From assembly GCA_015223225.1 (NCBI GenBank), contig JADFCQ010000004.1:310001-374000 (forward strand): 64,000 nt of DNA, written 5' to 3'. This document shows positions 1 through 8,437 of this stretch, in pieces. The notes beneath the pieces are model-generated. The model did no database searches and was not told the origin of the DNA. It was given only the letters and a program-made list of their open reading frames with translations. Within the stretch, counting starts at the first letter, position 1. Every line of letters begins with the position of its first letter. This stretch comes from Acetobacteraceae bacterium H6797. Its GTDB lineage: Bacteria > Pseudomonadota > Alphaproteobacteria > Acetobacterales > Acetobacteraceae. The translations under genes were made by a program, and so were the position numbers.

Positions 1-196
1 CTATCGCGACTGTGTCGTGCTCAATGCCGCCGCAGCCCTCATCGTGGCCGGGCGGGCCGAGACGCTCGCCCAGGGTGCCGCGCTGGCACAGCGCTCGATC
101 GATGACGGGGCCGCGCTGGCCGTGCTCGAGGCGCTTCGCCGACTAACCAACCCCACCGCCGAGGCCGCTGCTTCGGACCAGCCTCGCCAGGTTTGA
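1..196 (+). CDS. trpD: Anthranilate phosphoribosyltransferase, C-terminal end (partial)
   Basis: This is the last 64 codons of a gene that begins before the window; the frame starts at base 2 and stops with TGA at 194-196. The residues [19 protein letters not shown] followed by a long alpha-helical tail match the C-terminus of TrpD. TrpD transfers phosphoribose to anthranilate in the second step of the tryptophan branch. It is followed after 5 bases by trpC, which performs a later step, so the two are almost certainly co-transcribed. The catalytic PRPP-binding part lies outside the window. Confidence 0.85.
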   Translation, partial: YRDCVVLNAAAALIVAGRAETLAQGAALAQRSIDDGAALAVLEALRRLTNPTAEAAASDQPRQV

Positions 197-201
197 AACT
201 C

Positions 202-1011
202 ATGAACGCCCCTTTCATTCCCGATACCCTCGCCCGCATCATCGCCGACAAGCGGCAGGAAGTGGCCGACCGCGCGCTGCTGACGCCGCTGGCCGATATG
301 GAGCGCGAGGCCCGCAATGCTCCGAAGCCGCGCGATTTCGCGGGCTCGCTGGCCAATGCCGTGGCCGAGGGCCGCGTGGGGCTGATCGCCGAGATCAAGA
401 AGGCCTCGCCCTCGGGCGGGCTGATCCGCGACCCCTTCGACCCCGCAGGCCTTGCCAAGGCCTATGAGCAGGGGGGCGCCTCCTGCCTCTCCGTGCTGAC
501 CGATGCGCCCTATTTCCATGGCTCGCCCGATGACCTCGTGGCGGCGCGGGGGGCCTGTTCGCTTCCGGTCCTGCGCAAGGATTTCATGATCGAGCCCTGG
601 CAGATTTTCGAGAGCCGGGCGATGGGCGCGGATTGCATCCTGCTGATCCTGGCCTGCCTGACCGATGCCCAGGCGAATGAGCTGGAGGATGTGGCGCGCA
701 GCCTGGATATGGCGGTGCTGGCCGAGGCGCATGATCAGACCGAGCTGGAGCGGGCGCTTGCGCTGGAGACGCGGCTGATCGGGGTGAATAACCGCAATCT
801 CAAGACCTTGCAGACCGATCTTGCCGCGGGTGAGCAGCTGATCCCGCTCATTCCGGCCGACCGCATCCCGGTGGCGGAGAGCGGGCTTCGGGAGCCTGCG
901 GATGTGCGGCGCATGGCCGAGGCGGGTGCGCGCTGCATGCTGGTGGGCGAGCATCTGCTGCGGAAGCCCGATGTGGCGGCGGCGGCGCGCGCCATGGTCG
1001 AAGCGCTCTGA
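202..1011 (+). CDS. trpC: Indole-3-glycerol phosphate synthase
   Basis: This 269-aa single-domain TIM-barrel enzyme closes the ring of CdRP to give indole-3-glycerol phosphate in tryptophan synthesis. Family signatures are all present in order: [12 protein letters not shown] with the catalytic Glu and Lys, LRKDFMI with the general-acid Lys, [15 protein letters not shown] and VAESGL with the phosphate-binding loop after it. ATG at 202 is preferred over an in-frame TTG at 193 because the TTG overlaps the trpD stop codon and [10 protein letters not shown] resembles usual family starts. The length is normal and the protein is not fused to TrpF. The stop codon overlaps the moaC start by one base (TGATG), so translation is probably coupled. 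Confidence 0.95.
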   Translation: MNAPFIPDTLARIIADKRQEVADRALLTPLADMEREARNAPKPRDFAGSLANAVAEGRVGLIAEIKKASPSGGLIRDPFDPAGLAKAYEQGGASCLSVLTDAPYFHGSPDDLVAARGACSLPVLRKDFMIEPWQIFESRAMGADCILLILACLTDAQANELEDVARSLDMAVLAEAHDQTELERALALETRLIGVNNRNLKTLQTDLAAGEQLIPLIPADRIPVAESGLREPADVRRMAEAGARCMLVGEHLLRKPDVAAAARAMVEAL

Positions 1012-1499
1012 TGAGCGGGGAGGAGGCCCCTCGCCTCACCCATTTTGACGAGGCCGGGCGGGCCGCGATGGTCGATGTTTCGGCCAAGGCGGAGACGGCG
1101 CGCACGGCCACCGCGCGCGGGCGCGTGGTGATGAAGCCCGAGACGCTGGCGCTGATCCAGGCCGGGCAGATGGGCAAGGGCGACGTCTTCGGCGTGGCCC
1201 GGCTGGCCGGGATCATGGCGGCGAAGAAGACGAGCGACCTGATCCCGCTCTGCCATCCGCTGATGCTGAGCAAGGTGGCGGTGGATCTGGTGGCCGTGGG
1301 GCCGGATGCGATCGAAATCGAGGCCACGGTGAAGCTCAAGGGGCAGACCGGGGTGGAGATGGAGGCGCTGACGGCGGTGACCGTGGCGGCGCTGACCGTC
1401 TATGACATGTGCAAGGCCGTCGATCGCGGGATGCGGATCGAAGATGTGCGGCTGGTGCATAAGGATGGCGGCAAGTCGGGCGAGTATCGGGGAGCGTAA
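1011..1499 (+). CDS. moaC: Cyclic pyranopterin monophosphate synthase
   Basis: MoaC (162 aa) converts the MoaA product to cyclic pyranopterin monophosphate in molybdenum cofactor synthesis. The family hallmarks are clear: LIPLCHPL near residue 80, [10 protein letters not shown] near 125 with the catalytic Asp and Lys, and HKDGGKSG near the C-terminus with the second conserved Lys. The length is typical. It overlaps the trpC stop by one base and is followed 36 bases later by moeA. The trpDC-moaC-moeA-lexA order is a common alphaproteobacterial arrangement, so it is probably one transcription unit. Confidence 0.96.
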   Translation: MSGEEAPRLTHFDEAGRAAMVDVSAKAETARTATARGRVVMKPETLALIQAGQMGKGDVFGVARLAGIMAAKKTSDLIPLCHPLMLSKVAVDLVAVGPDAIEIEATVKLKGQTGVEMEALTAVTVAALTVYDMCKAVDRGMRIEDVRLVHKDGGKSGEYRGA

Positions 1500-1535
1500 T
1501 TCCCGGCCGGCTAGACCGGCAGGCGGTATGGGGCC

Positions 1536-2753
1536 ATGATCCGCCGCATGCTCGCCCTCGATGAAGCCCGTGCCCGTATCCTTGCCGCCGTCGCTCCGCT
1601 GGGGCCTGAGACGGTCGCCCTTTCGGAAAGCTGGAACCGTGTGCTGGCCCGCCCCGTGGTGGCGCGGCTGACGCAGCCGCCCGCGCCGGTTTCGGCTATG
1701 GATGGCTATGCGCTGCATGCCGCCGATGGGGTGCTGGGCGCGCGGCTGAAGGTGGTGGGGAGTTCGCCGGCGGGGCATCCCTTCAGGGGGAGTGTCGGGG
1801 CCGGCGAGGCGATCCGCGTCTTTACCGGCGGCGTGGTGCCGGAGGGGCTGGACGCCATCCTGTTGCAGGAAGATGCGACGGCGGAGGGCGAATGGGTCAT
1901 CGTCAATGAAGCGGTGAAGGCCGGGCGCTGGATCAGACGGAAGGGGCTGGATTTCAGCGAGGGCGAGGAGTTGATCCGCGCCGGGCAGCGGATGAGCGCG
2001 CGCTATGTGGGCCTGGCGGCGGCGGCGAACCATCCTTGGCTGACGGTCTATCGGGCGCCGCGCGTGGCGATTATCGCAACCGGCGACGAGATCGTGCTGC
2101 CGGGGGAGAAGGTGCCGGAGGGCGGGATCGTCTCCTCCAATGCGCATGCGCTGGCGGCGCTGGTGAAGGCGGCGGGTGGCGTGCCGCTGGTGCTGCCGGT
2201 GGCGCCCGATACGGAGGAAGGGATCGCGGCGCTGGCCGAGGCCGGGCGGCATTGCGACCTGATCGTCACCACGGGCGGGGCCAGCGTGGGCGAGCATGAC
2301 CTGGTGCAGAAGGCGCTGGGGCCGCAGGGGTTCGCGCTGGATTTCTGGCAGATCGCGATGCGGCCGGGAAAGCCGCTGATCTGGGGACGGCTGGGGCAGA
2401 CGCCGGTGCTGGGCCTGCCGGGCAATCCCGTCTCGGCGCTGATCTGCGCGGTGCAGTTCATGCTGCCGGTGTTGGCCGTGATGCAGGGGCAGCCGGGCGG
2501 CGAGCCGCCGACGCGGCAGGCCGTTGCGGGAGCGGCGATCGGGGAGAATGACAAGCGCTTCGACCATCTGCGCGCGACGCTCGCGGTGGATGGCGAGGGG
2601 CGGCTGGTGGCGACACCTTTCGCGACGCAGGACAGTTCCATGCTGGCGACCCTGGCCCGGGCGGAGGGGCTTGTGCTGCGCGCCCCCTTCGCGCCGGCGG
2701 TCGAGGCCGGGGCGCCGGTACGGGTGGTGGTGCTGGGCGATCTGGGGGTCTAA
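1536..2753 (+). CDS. moeA: Molybdopterin molybdenumtransferase
   Basis: MoeA (405 aa) inserts molybdate into adenylylated molybdopterin in the last step of molybdenum cofactor synthesis. Motifs seen are AMDGYAL near residue 50, FTGGVVPEG, ATGDEIVLPGE near 185, TTGGASVGEHD near 245, MRPGKPLIWG near 275 and GLPGNPVSA near 295, in the normal domain order with a C-terminal beta-barrel domain. It follows moaC closely and belongs to the same pathway. The start ATG at 1536 gives the usual MoeA N-terminus (LDEARARILAAV). Nothing unusual was seen. Confidence 0.95.
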   Translation: MIRRMLALDEARARILAAVAPLGPETVALSESWNRVLARPVVARLTQPPAPVSAMDGYALHAADGVLGARLKVVGSSPAGHPFRGSVGAGEAIRVFTGGVVPEGLDAILLQEDATAEGEWVIVNEAVKAGRWIRRKGLDFSEGEELIRAGQRMSARYVGLAAAANHPWLTVYRAPRVAIIATGDEIVLPGEKVPEGGIVSSNAHALAALVKAAGGVPLVLPVAPDTEEGIAALAEAGRHCDLIVTTGGASVGEHDLVQKALGPQGFALDFWQIAMRPGKPLIWGRLGQTPVLGLPGNPVSALICAVQFMLPVLAVMQGQPGGEPPTRQAVAGAAIGENDKRFDHLRATLAVDGEGRLVATPFATQDSSMLATLARAEGLVLRAPFAPAVEAGAPVRVVVLGDLGV

Positions 2754-2963
2754 CGGCCTGCCGGGGCGATGAAGCCGGTTAATAAAAGACCCTATGGAAG
2801 GCGAAAAAAAGCGGCGAAAACACCCCGAAACCATTTGACCGGCTCGACGGGACATTCGTAGAACATCCGCACGGTTGCCGGTTTGTTCGCGGCGAGCGGT
2901 GGCCATTTGGCGGTTTCGCCGAATGGTCTTGCCGGATGTTTCTGGGGCGGAGGATTGCCTTCC

Positions 2964-3710
2964 ATGCTGACGCGCAAGCAGCACGAATTGCTGGTCTTCA
3001 TCGATAATCACCTGCGCGCCACGGGCTTCTCGCCCTCCTTCGAGGAGATGAAGGAGGCGCTTTCGCTCAAGTCCAAGTCCGGCATCCATCGGCTCATCAC
3101 CGCGCTCGAGGAGCGCGGCTTCCTCAAGCGCCGGGCGCATCGGGCGCGGGCGCTGGAAGTGATCCGGCTGCCGGAGGCGCTGGGGATGCGCGGGGCCCCT
3201 GCCCAGCCCGCGCCGCAGCCGGGTTTCGAGCCGGGCTATCAGCCGCCGGCCTTCGCGCCGAACGTGATCCGCGGGAATTTCGCGCCGAACCTGGCGGGGG
3301 TGCAGAAGGCCGCCGAGGCGAGCGCGCTGAGCCTGCCGCTCTATGGGCGCATCGCCGCGGGCCTGCCGATCGAGGCGCTGCGCGACAGCGGCGCCGAGGT
3401 GGAGGTGCCCGCCGGGATGCTGGCGGTGAGCGGCGAGCATTACGCGCTGGAAGTCGCGGGTGATTCGATGGAGGAGGCCGGGATCCTCGATGGCGACACC
3501 GTCATCATCCGGCGCACCGATACGGCCGAGAACGGCGCCATCGTGGTGGCGCTGATCGACGAGAACGAGGTGACGCTGAAGCGGCTGCGGCGGCGGGGCC
3601 AGTCCATCGCGCTGGAGCCGGCCAATCAGCGCTACGAGACGCGCATCTTCGGGCCGGACCGGGTGAAGGTGCAGGGCAAACTGGTGGGGCTGCTGCGGCG
3701 TTATCACTGA
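2964..3710 (+). CDS. lexA: LexA repressor, SOS regulator with self-cleaving protease domain
   Basis: LexA (248 aa) represses SOS genes and cleaves itself when RecA filaments form. The N-terminal winged HTH covers residues 1-65 ([17 protein letters not shown] is the classic start, which fixes ATG 2964 rather than the upstream in-frame codon at 2883). The S24 protease domain follows from about 122: the Ala132-Gly133 cleavage site in [10 protein letters not shown], Ser168 in GDSMEEAG, and Lys206 in NEVTLKRL. The linker (about 70-120) is long and Pro-rich. The 210-bp upstream region is intergenic, as expected for an autoregulated gene, but no clean GTTC-N7-GTTC box was seen. The 271 bases after it hold no supported gene. 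Confidence 0.95.
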   Translation: MLTRKQHELLVFIDNHLRATGFSPSFEEMKEALSLKSKSGIHRLITALEERGFLKRRAHRARALEVIRLPEALGMRGAPAQPAPQPGFEPGYQPPAFAPNVIRGNFAPNLAGVQKAAEASALSLPLYGRIAAGLPIEALRDSGAEVEVPAGMLAVSGEHYALEVAGDSMEEAGILDGDTVIIRRTDTAENGAIVVALIDENEVTLKRLRRRGQSIALEPANQRYETRIFGPDRVKVQGKLVGLLRRYH

Positions 3711-3981
3711 GCGCCGCGTCGCTAGGCGCCCTGCCTCTGGAGCCGCGGGCGCTGAGGCTCCGAAGTCTTACGGCACGGGGCTGAGCGAGGCGGCGTATAA
3801 GGGCTCAGGGCTGGGGACGTCGGGTTAAGCAAAGCTCATGCTTAGGCAAGGCTGCTGCCCGGAAGGTGCCTCAATCATGGCGTAAATGAGTCGGTGATCC
3901 GGCCCCCGGCTGTCTTGGGCCTCGGGCTGGTTCCCGAGCGGATGCCGACAAGGGTTAAGGGCGACGGAACGGAGGTTCCAG

Positions 3982-4410
3982 ATGCGTCTTCTGATGATCG
4001 CGGCGGCGATGGCCGCGGGCATGGCCGCCGGGCAGCCCGGCAGGGCGGCTGCGGATGAAATCGGGACACCGCAGGCGACGCTGGTGCGCGGCGGGGTCTG
4101 GGTAGGTGTGGGCGTGGGGCCGGTCTGGCCGGCCTATCCCTATTATTACGGGCGGCGATATTACGTGCCGCCGCCCGTCTATTATGCGCCCCCGCCGGTC
4201 TATTACGCGCCGCCGCCACCGCCGGTATATTATGCGCCGCCTCCGCCGCCGGTGGTCTATGTGCCGCCCGCGCCGCCGCCGGCGGTCGATGCCCGGATCT
4301 GTTATGCCGGGCCGACGCATTGCTCGACGGGCGGGCCCTTGCAGCCGGGGGCGCCGTGTTCCTGCGCCACCTCGGATGGCGGGTGGGTTTCGGGCCGGGC
4401 TGGGCGGTGA
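3982..4410 (+). CDS. Small exported Pro/Tyr-rich repeat protein
   Basis: No family was recognised. The 142-aa product has a plausible signal peptide (MRLLMIAAAMAAGMAAG, cleavage near AAA-DE) and then a glycine/valine stretch. Residues about 50-105 form a run of short repeats of the form VYYAPPPPP separated by YY or VY. The C-terminus contains four cysteines (ICYAG, HCST, PCSCAT), suggesting two disulfides in the periplasm or outside. A good ribosome binding site (GGAGG, 7 bases before ATG) supports the start. It stands alone. Similar low-complexity exported proteins occur in many alphaproteobacteria; a cell-envelope role is only a guess. Confidence 0.7.
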   Translation: MRLLMIAAAMAAGMAAGQPGRAAADEIGTPQATLVRGGVWVGVGVGPVWPAYPYYYGRRYYVPPPVYYAPPPVYYAPPPPPVYYAPPPPPVVYVPPAPPPAVDARICYAGPTHCSTGGPLQPGAPCSCATSDGGWVSGRAGR

Positions 4411-4543
4411 GGTTGAGAGGGTGCCTTTGGTGCCCCTTTTGTGTTTTCGGGTGAAGCGTTGCCTGGCTCCGTGGCCTCGGACGGTCGCGGGATTGGGCCG
4501 CGCTAGCGAGTGAGGTTGAGGGGTGCCTTGTGGCATCCCTTTC
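4407..4543 (+). repeat. Imperfect direct repeat containing two terminator-like hairpins
   Basis: The sequence GTGAGGTTGAGAGGGTGCC at 4407-4425 recurs with a one-base deletion at 4510-4527. The second copy forms a stronger hairpin (GGGGTGCC at 4520-4527, loop TTGT, GGCATCCC at 4532-4539), also followed by a short T run. This looks like a duplicated terminator. The remaining 4544-4823 contains no ORF with protein-like composition, and nothing else was seen in it. Confidence 0.5.
4419..4440 (+). terminator. Probable terminator after the Pro/Tyr-rich gene
   Basis: GGGTGCC, loop TTT and GGTGCCC form a 7-bp stem with two G-U pairs, followed by CTTTTGTGTTTT. It starts nine bases after the stop codon of the exported repeat protein. 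Confidence 0.55.
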
Positions 4544-4823
4544 TATTTGCAGGCCAAGCAGGTTTTCCTCGCAGGTGCTCGGAGGGCGGGGATTTGGGCC
4601 TGTCCAACGGGACAGAAAAGGCCCGTCGCGGTCTTGCCCGCTTTCAGTCGCGGGCCGCCCGTTCTGCGAAACTGCCGACGGCGGTGAGCGCCGGGCCGCA
4701 CGCCGCCGATCTGTGTTCTGGCGGCGAGGCTGTCGTTTCGCGGTGCCAAGTGGGGTGGTCGCGAGCCAGGGCGGGCGGGGGGGCGCCGCCGTGGTGCCCC
4801 TTCCCTTTCGCCGACGGCGCGGG

Positions 4824-6410
4824 TTAGACGCGGCGGATGTTCCAGAAGAGCGGCGGGCCTTTCAGGACGCCGGTGATGGATTTCCGGTAGGCCGTCGGCT
4901 GGTAGTATTGGCCGGTCGGAATATAGGGCACCGTGTCGAAGGCGACGCGCTGCATCTCCTGGGTGGCCTTCTGCTGCGACGCGAGGTCGGGCGCTTCGAA
5001 CCAGGCGTCGCGCAGTTCTTCCAGCCGGGGAATGTCGGGCCAGCCGAACCAGGCGGCCGAGCCATTGCCGCGAATGGCGTTATGGCCCGCGGGCGTCCAA
5101 TGGTCGATGCCGGACCAGAAGGTGAAGAAGCAGGACCATCCGCCCTTCTCCAGGGGCTCCTTGCTCGCGCGGCGCTGCACGACGGTGCCCCAGTCGGTCG
5201 CGACATATTCGACATCGAAGCCCATGCGGCGGAAGACGTCGCCGCCCACCAGCGAGCAGGCATTGATGCTGGCGAGGTCGGTCGCGGCGAGGAGGACGAG
5301 CTTCTTGCCGAGGCCGCCCGCGGCTTTCAGTTCCTCGCGGGCCTGGTCGATATTCTCCTTGAAGCGGTCGAGCCCGTCGGTGCTGGCGAGCGGGGATTTG
5401 GGCGCGAAGAAGCCGGTGCGGGGGCCGATATAGGTCGGGTCATTGCCGATCACCGCCGTCATGAAGTCGATCTGCTTGAAGGCGGTGATGGCGGCGCGGC
5501 GGATGGCGGGGTTGTTGAAGGGCTCGGTCAGGTGATTGGGCCGGAAGGTGCCGATCAGGCCCATCGGGTCGGCGATATCGACCGTGACGTTGCGGTTGCG
5601 GGCGAGTGCGGGGAAGAGATCGGCCGTGGGCTGTTCCCACCAGTCGATCTCGCCCGATTGCACGGCGGCGGCGGCGGTCGCGGGGTCGGGGATGATGTGC
5701 CATTCGACGCGCTCGAAATGCGCGATCTTGGTGCCGGCGGTGTTGCGGGCGGGGCCGGCATCGGGCGCGGGCGTGTAATTCGGGTTGCGGGCCCAGATGG
5801 CCTTGGAGCCGGGGATCCAATCCTCCTTCACGAAGCGGAAGGGGCCGGAGCCGGTGGCGTCGGTGATCTGCTGGAAGGCGTCGGTTTTCGCGACGCGCTC
5901 GGGCATGATGTAGAGGCAGGGCGTCGTCACCTTGGCGAAGGCGTCGAGCATCATCGGGAAGGGCTTTTTCAGCCGGATCTCGAAGCGGAGATCGTCGAGG
6001 GCGCGCATCTCCTCCGTCTGGGTCGCGAGGCGCTGGCCGAAGGCGTCGCGCTTGCACCAGCGGGCGATGGAGGCGACGGCGTCGATCGCGCGGACGGGCT
6101 CGCCATCATGGAACTTCATGCCCGAGCGGAGGGTGAAGACCCAGCGCTTGCCGTCATCCTCGATGACATGGCCCGCGGCGGCCTGGGGATGGACCTTGTA
6201 GTCGTCATCGACGCCGTAGAGCTGGTCATAGACCATATAGGCGTGGTTGCGGGCGATATAGGCCGTCGTCCAGAAGGGATCGATGGTGGAGAGATTGGCC
6301 TGGGGGATGAATTTCACCACCCGCGCATTGGCCGGCTGGGCGAGTGCGGGTGCGGCGAGACCGGCCAGGCCGGCGGCAGCCCCCGTCATCAGGAAGTCGC
6401 GACGTAGCAT
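4824..6410 (-). CDS. ABC transporter substrate-binding protein, peptide/dipeptide type (SBP_bac_5), Tat-exported
   Basis: This 528-aa protein of the DppA/OppA family captures a peptide or similar solute in the periplasm for an ABC importer. The start MLRRDFLMTGAAAGLAG is a twin-arginine signal ending near ALAQ-PA, so ATG 6410 is chosen over an upstream in-frame codon. Family features include FTLRSGMKFHDGEPVRA near residue 105, a SGPFRFV segment near 190, and a C-terminal region with VPYIPTGQYYQP. No permease or ATPase gene lies nearby, so it is an orphan binding protein with unknown ligand. It is divergent from the MATE gene across 136 bases. Confidence 0.9.
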   Translation of the reverse strand: MLRRDFLMTGAAAGLAGLAAPALAQPANARVVKFIPQANLSTIDPFWTTAYIARNHAYMVYDQLYGVDDDYKVHPQAAAGHVIEDDGKRWVFTLRSGMKFHDGEPVRAIDAVASIARWCKRDAFGQRLATQTEEMRALDDLRFEIRLKKPFPMMLDAFAKVTTPCLYIMPERVAKTDAFQQITDATGSGPFRFVKEDWIPGSKAIWARNPNYTPAPDAGPARNTAGTKIAHFERVEWHIIPDPATAAAAVQSGEIDWWEQPTADLFPALARNRNVTVDIADPMGLIGTFRPNHLTEPFNNPAIRRAAITAFKQIDFMTAVIGNDPTYIGPRTGFFAPKSPLASTDGLDRFKENIDQAREELKAAGGLGKKLVLLAATDLASINACSLVGGDVFRRMGFDVEYVATDWGTVVQRRASKEPLEKGGWSCFFTFWSGIDHWTPAGHNAIRGNGSAAWFGWPDIPRLEELRDAWFEAPDLASQQKATQEMQRVAFDTVPYIPTGQYYQPTAYRKSITGVLKGPPLFWNIRRV

Positions 6411-6546
6411 CCCTGAAACCTCGTTATGTCGTGTGGTAGGGGATGCTAGGGCGGAACGGATCGGCGATGGAACAGAATTGCGCGGGCATGGCGGTCGCGC
6501 GGGAACGTCACGAGCCAAAGCCGCGCGGCCGGGCTAGAAGCCCCGG

Positions 6547-7980
6547 ATGGAATACGCCGGGACCTATAACGAGACCCAAACGGGCAAGCGCAGCGCCGGT
6601 TGGCGGCAGGAAATCCGGGCGACGCTCGCCCTGGCCTGGCCGCTCGCGCTGACCAATCTTTCGCAGATGGCGCTCGTGCTCACGGACACGATCTATCTGG
6701 GCCATTTCTCCACCGATGCGCTGGCGGCCTCGACACTGGGCGCCAATCTCTATTGGGCGGCGCTGGCCCTGCCCTTCGGCATCACCTTCGGCGCGGCGGC
6801 GATGCTGGCGCAGGAGAAGGGACGCAAGACGCATCATCTGCGCGAGATGCGCCGCACGGTGCGGCAGGCGATCTGGGTGGTGATGCTCACCGCGCTGCCC
6901 ATCCTTGCGCTGTTGTGGAACACGCGCTGGCTGCTGGAGGGGCTGGGCCAGGAGCCCGCGCTCGCGGCGCTGGCGCAGGATTACGTGCGGGTGCTGATGT
7001 GGGGGCTGCTGCCCTTCTTCGGCTTCGCCGTCTTGCGCGGCTTTCTGGCGGCGCTGGAGCGGCCGGGGCCGGCATTGTGGATCTCGCTGGCTGCCATCGC
7101 GCTCAATGCGGCGCTGGGGGCGGTGTTCATCTTCGGCGGGCTCGGCCTGCCGCCGATGGGGATCGTGGGCGCGGGGCTGGCGAGCGCGCTGTCGAATCTC
7201 GCGATGTTCGGCGGGCTCGCGGTGCTGATCGCGCGGGACAGGCGGCTTTCGCGCTATCGGCTGGCGGGGCGTTTCTGGCGCACCGATTGGCGGCGGATGG
7301 GCGAGATCCTGAAGCTGGGCCTGCCGGTCGCGGGGCAGATGTTGCTCGAGATCGCCATTTTCAGCGCGGCAGGCATCGCCATGGGCTGGATGGGCGCCAC
7401 GGCCGTGGCGGCGCATGCCATCGCGCTGCAGATGGCGGCGGCCGCCTTCATGGTGCCGATGGGCGTGGGCCAGGCGGCGACCGCGCGGGTGGGCCTGGCC
7501 ATGGGCGCGGGCGACCGGCGCGGGGCGGCCCGGGCCGGGTGGTGCGCCATCGGGATCGCGGCGGGGTTCATGGCGCTGTCGGCGCTGGCGCTGATTTTCT
7601 TTAACGAGCGCTTCGCCTGGGCCTTCCTGCGGGAGGACGATCCGGCGGCGATGGAGACGGCGGCGGTGGCCGCGGGGCTCGTCGTGATCGCGGGGCTGTT
7701 CCAGTTGGGCGACGGCGTGCAGGTGGCCGCGACCGGGGCGTTGCGCGGGATGAAGGATACGCGCGTGCCGATGCTGCTCGCGGCGCTGGGCTATTGGGCC
7801 ATCGCCATGCCGGCGGGGCTGGCCCTGGCCTTCCCGGCCGGGCTCGGGCCGAGCGGGCTGTGGTGGGGGCTGGCCGGGGGGCTCGCTGTGGTCGCCTCGC
7901 TGATGACGCTGCGCTGGCACCGGCTCGCGCGGCGGGGCGGCTTGACGGCGCGGCGGCGGCTTGCGCCCATGCGGGCATGA
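6547..7980 (+). CDS. MATE family multidrug/sodium efflux transporter
   Basis: This 477-aa integral membrane protein has about 12 hydrophobic segments in two homologous halves. NorM-type landmarks are present: the first helix region LAWPLALTNLSQMALVLTDTIYLG, and in the second half LGLPVAGQMLLEIAIFSAAGIAMG with VAAHAIALQMAAAAFMVPMGVGQAATARVG. MATE pumps expel cationic drugs using Na+ or H+ gradients; the substrate here cannot be told. Its stop overlaps the ATG of the next gene by four bases (ATGA). It is divergent from the substrate-binding protein gene. Confidence 0.93.
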   Translation: MEYAGTYNETQTGKRSAGWRQEIRATLALAWPLALTNLSQMALVLTDTIYLGHFSTDALAASTLGANLYWAALALPFGITFGAAAMLAQEKGRKTHHLREMRRTVRQAIWVVMLTALPILALLWNTRWLLEGLGQEPALAALAQDYVRVLMWGLLPFFGFAVLRGFLAALERPGPALWISLAAIALNAALGAVFIFGGLGLPPMGIVGAGLASALSNLAMFGGLAVLIARDRRLSRYRLAGRFWRTDWRRMGEILKLGLPVAGQMLLEIAIFSAAGIAMGWMGATAVAAHAIALQMAAAAFMVPMGVGQAATARVGLAMGAGDRRGAARAGWCAIGIAAGFMALSALALIFFNERFAWAFLREDDPAAMETAAVAAGLVVIAGLFQLGDGVQVAATGALRGMKDTRVPMLLAALGYWAIAMPAGLALAFPAGLGPSGLWWGLAGGLAVVASLMTLRWHRLARRGGLTARRRLAPMRA

Positions 7981-8411
7981 GCACGACAGCTATCTGGAAG
8001 CGCCCGGCCACGCCCGAGGCGATCAACGAACGCGCGGCGGGGACGGCGATCGGCCATCTCGGCATCGAGGTGGTGGAGGTGGGGCCGGATTTCCTCCGCG
8101 CGCGCATGCCGGTGGATGAGCGGCATGTGCAGCCTTACGGGCTGCTGCATGGCGGGGTGAGCGTGGTGCTCTCCGAGACGCTGGGCAGCATGGCCTGCTA
8201 CTTCACCCTGCCCGAGGGCCAGCATTGCGTGGGGCTGGAGGTGAATGCCAATCACATCGCGGGCGTGCGCCGGGGCGAGGTGGTGACGGCCGAATGCCGC
8301 CCGCTGCATACGGGGCGCAGCACGCAGGTCTGGCAGACGGAGATCCGCCGGGCGGATGGCAAGCTCGCCTGCGTCTCGCGCCTGACCTGCGCGGTGCTGG
8401 ACGGGCGCTAG
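7977..8411 (+). CDS. PaaI-family hotdog thioesterase
   Basis: This 144-aa protein has the single hotdog fold of acyl-CoA thioesterases of the PaaI/YigI group. The helix motif GLLHGGVSVVLSETLGSMA, near residues 54-72, carries the conserved HGG. Downstream strands CVGLEVNANHIAGVRRGEVV and STQVWQTEIRRADGKLACVSRLTCAVL match the family. It probably hydrolyses an aromatic or medium-chain acyl-CoA in the cytoplasm. The ATG at 7977 overlaps the MATE stop by four bases, so expression is likely coupled, but no functional link to efflux is obvious. Confidence 0.9.
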   Translation: MSTTAIWKRPATPEAINERAAGTAIGHLGIEVVEVGPDFLRARMPVDERHVQPYGLLHGGVSVVLSETLGSMACYFTLPEGQHCVGLEVNANHIAGVRRGEVVTAECRPLHTGRSTQVWQTEIRRADGKLACVSRLTCAVLDGR

Positions 8412-8437
8412 GGCGCGACGGCTGGGCGGCTAGAGCG

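Noticed and set aside
735..3707. 990-codon open frame on the minus strand across trpC, moaC, moeA and lexA
   Set aside because: It is opposite four well-identified genes and its translation is Arg/His-rich without any domain.
4510..4827. 105-codon frame in the gap before the substrate-binding protein
   Set aside because: No ribosome site, signal or domain, and the composition is that of random high-GC DNA; it also begins inside a hairpin.
4530..6407. Long open frame of 625 codons on the plus strand
   Set aside because: It lies opposite the substrate-binding protein gene, whose family motifs and Tat signal are clear; high GC leaves antisense frames open.
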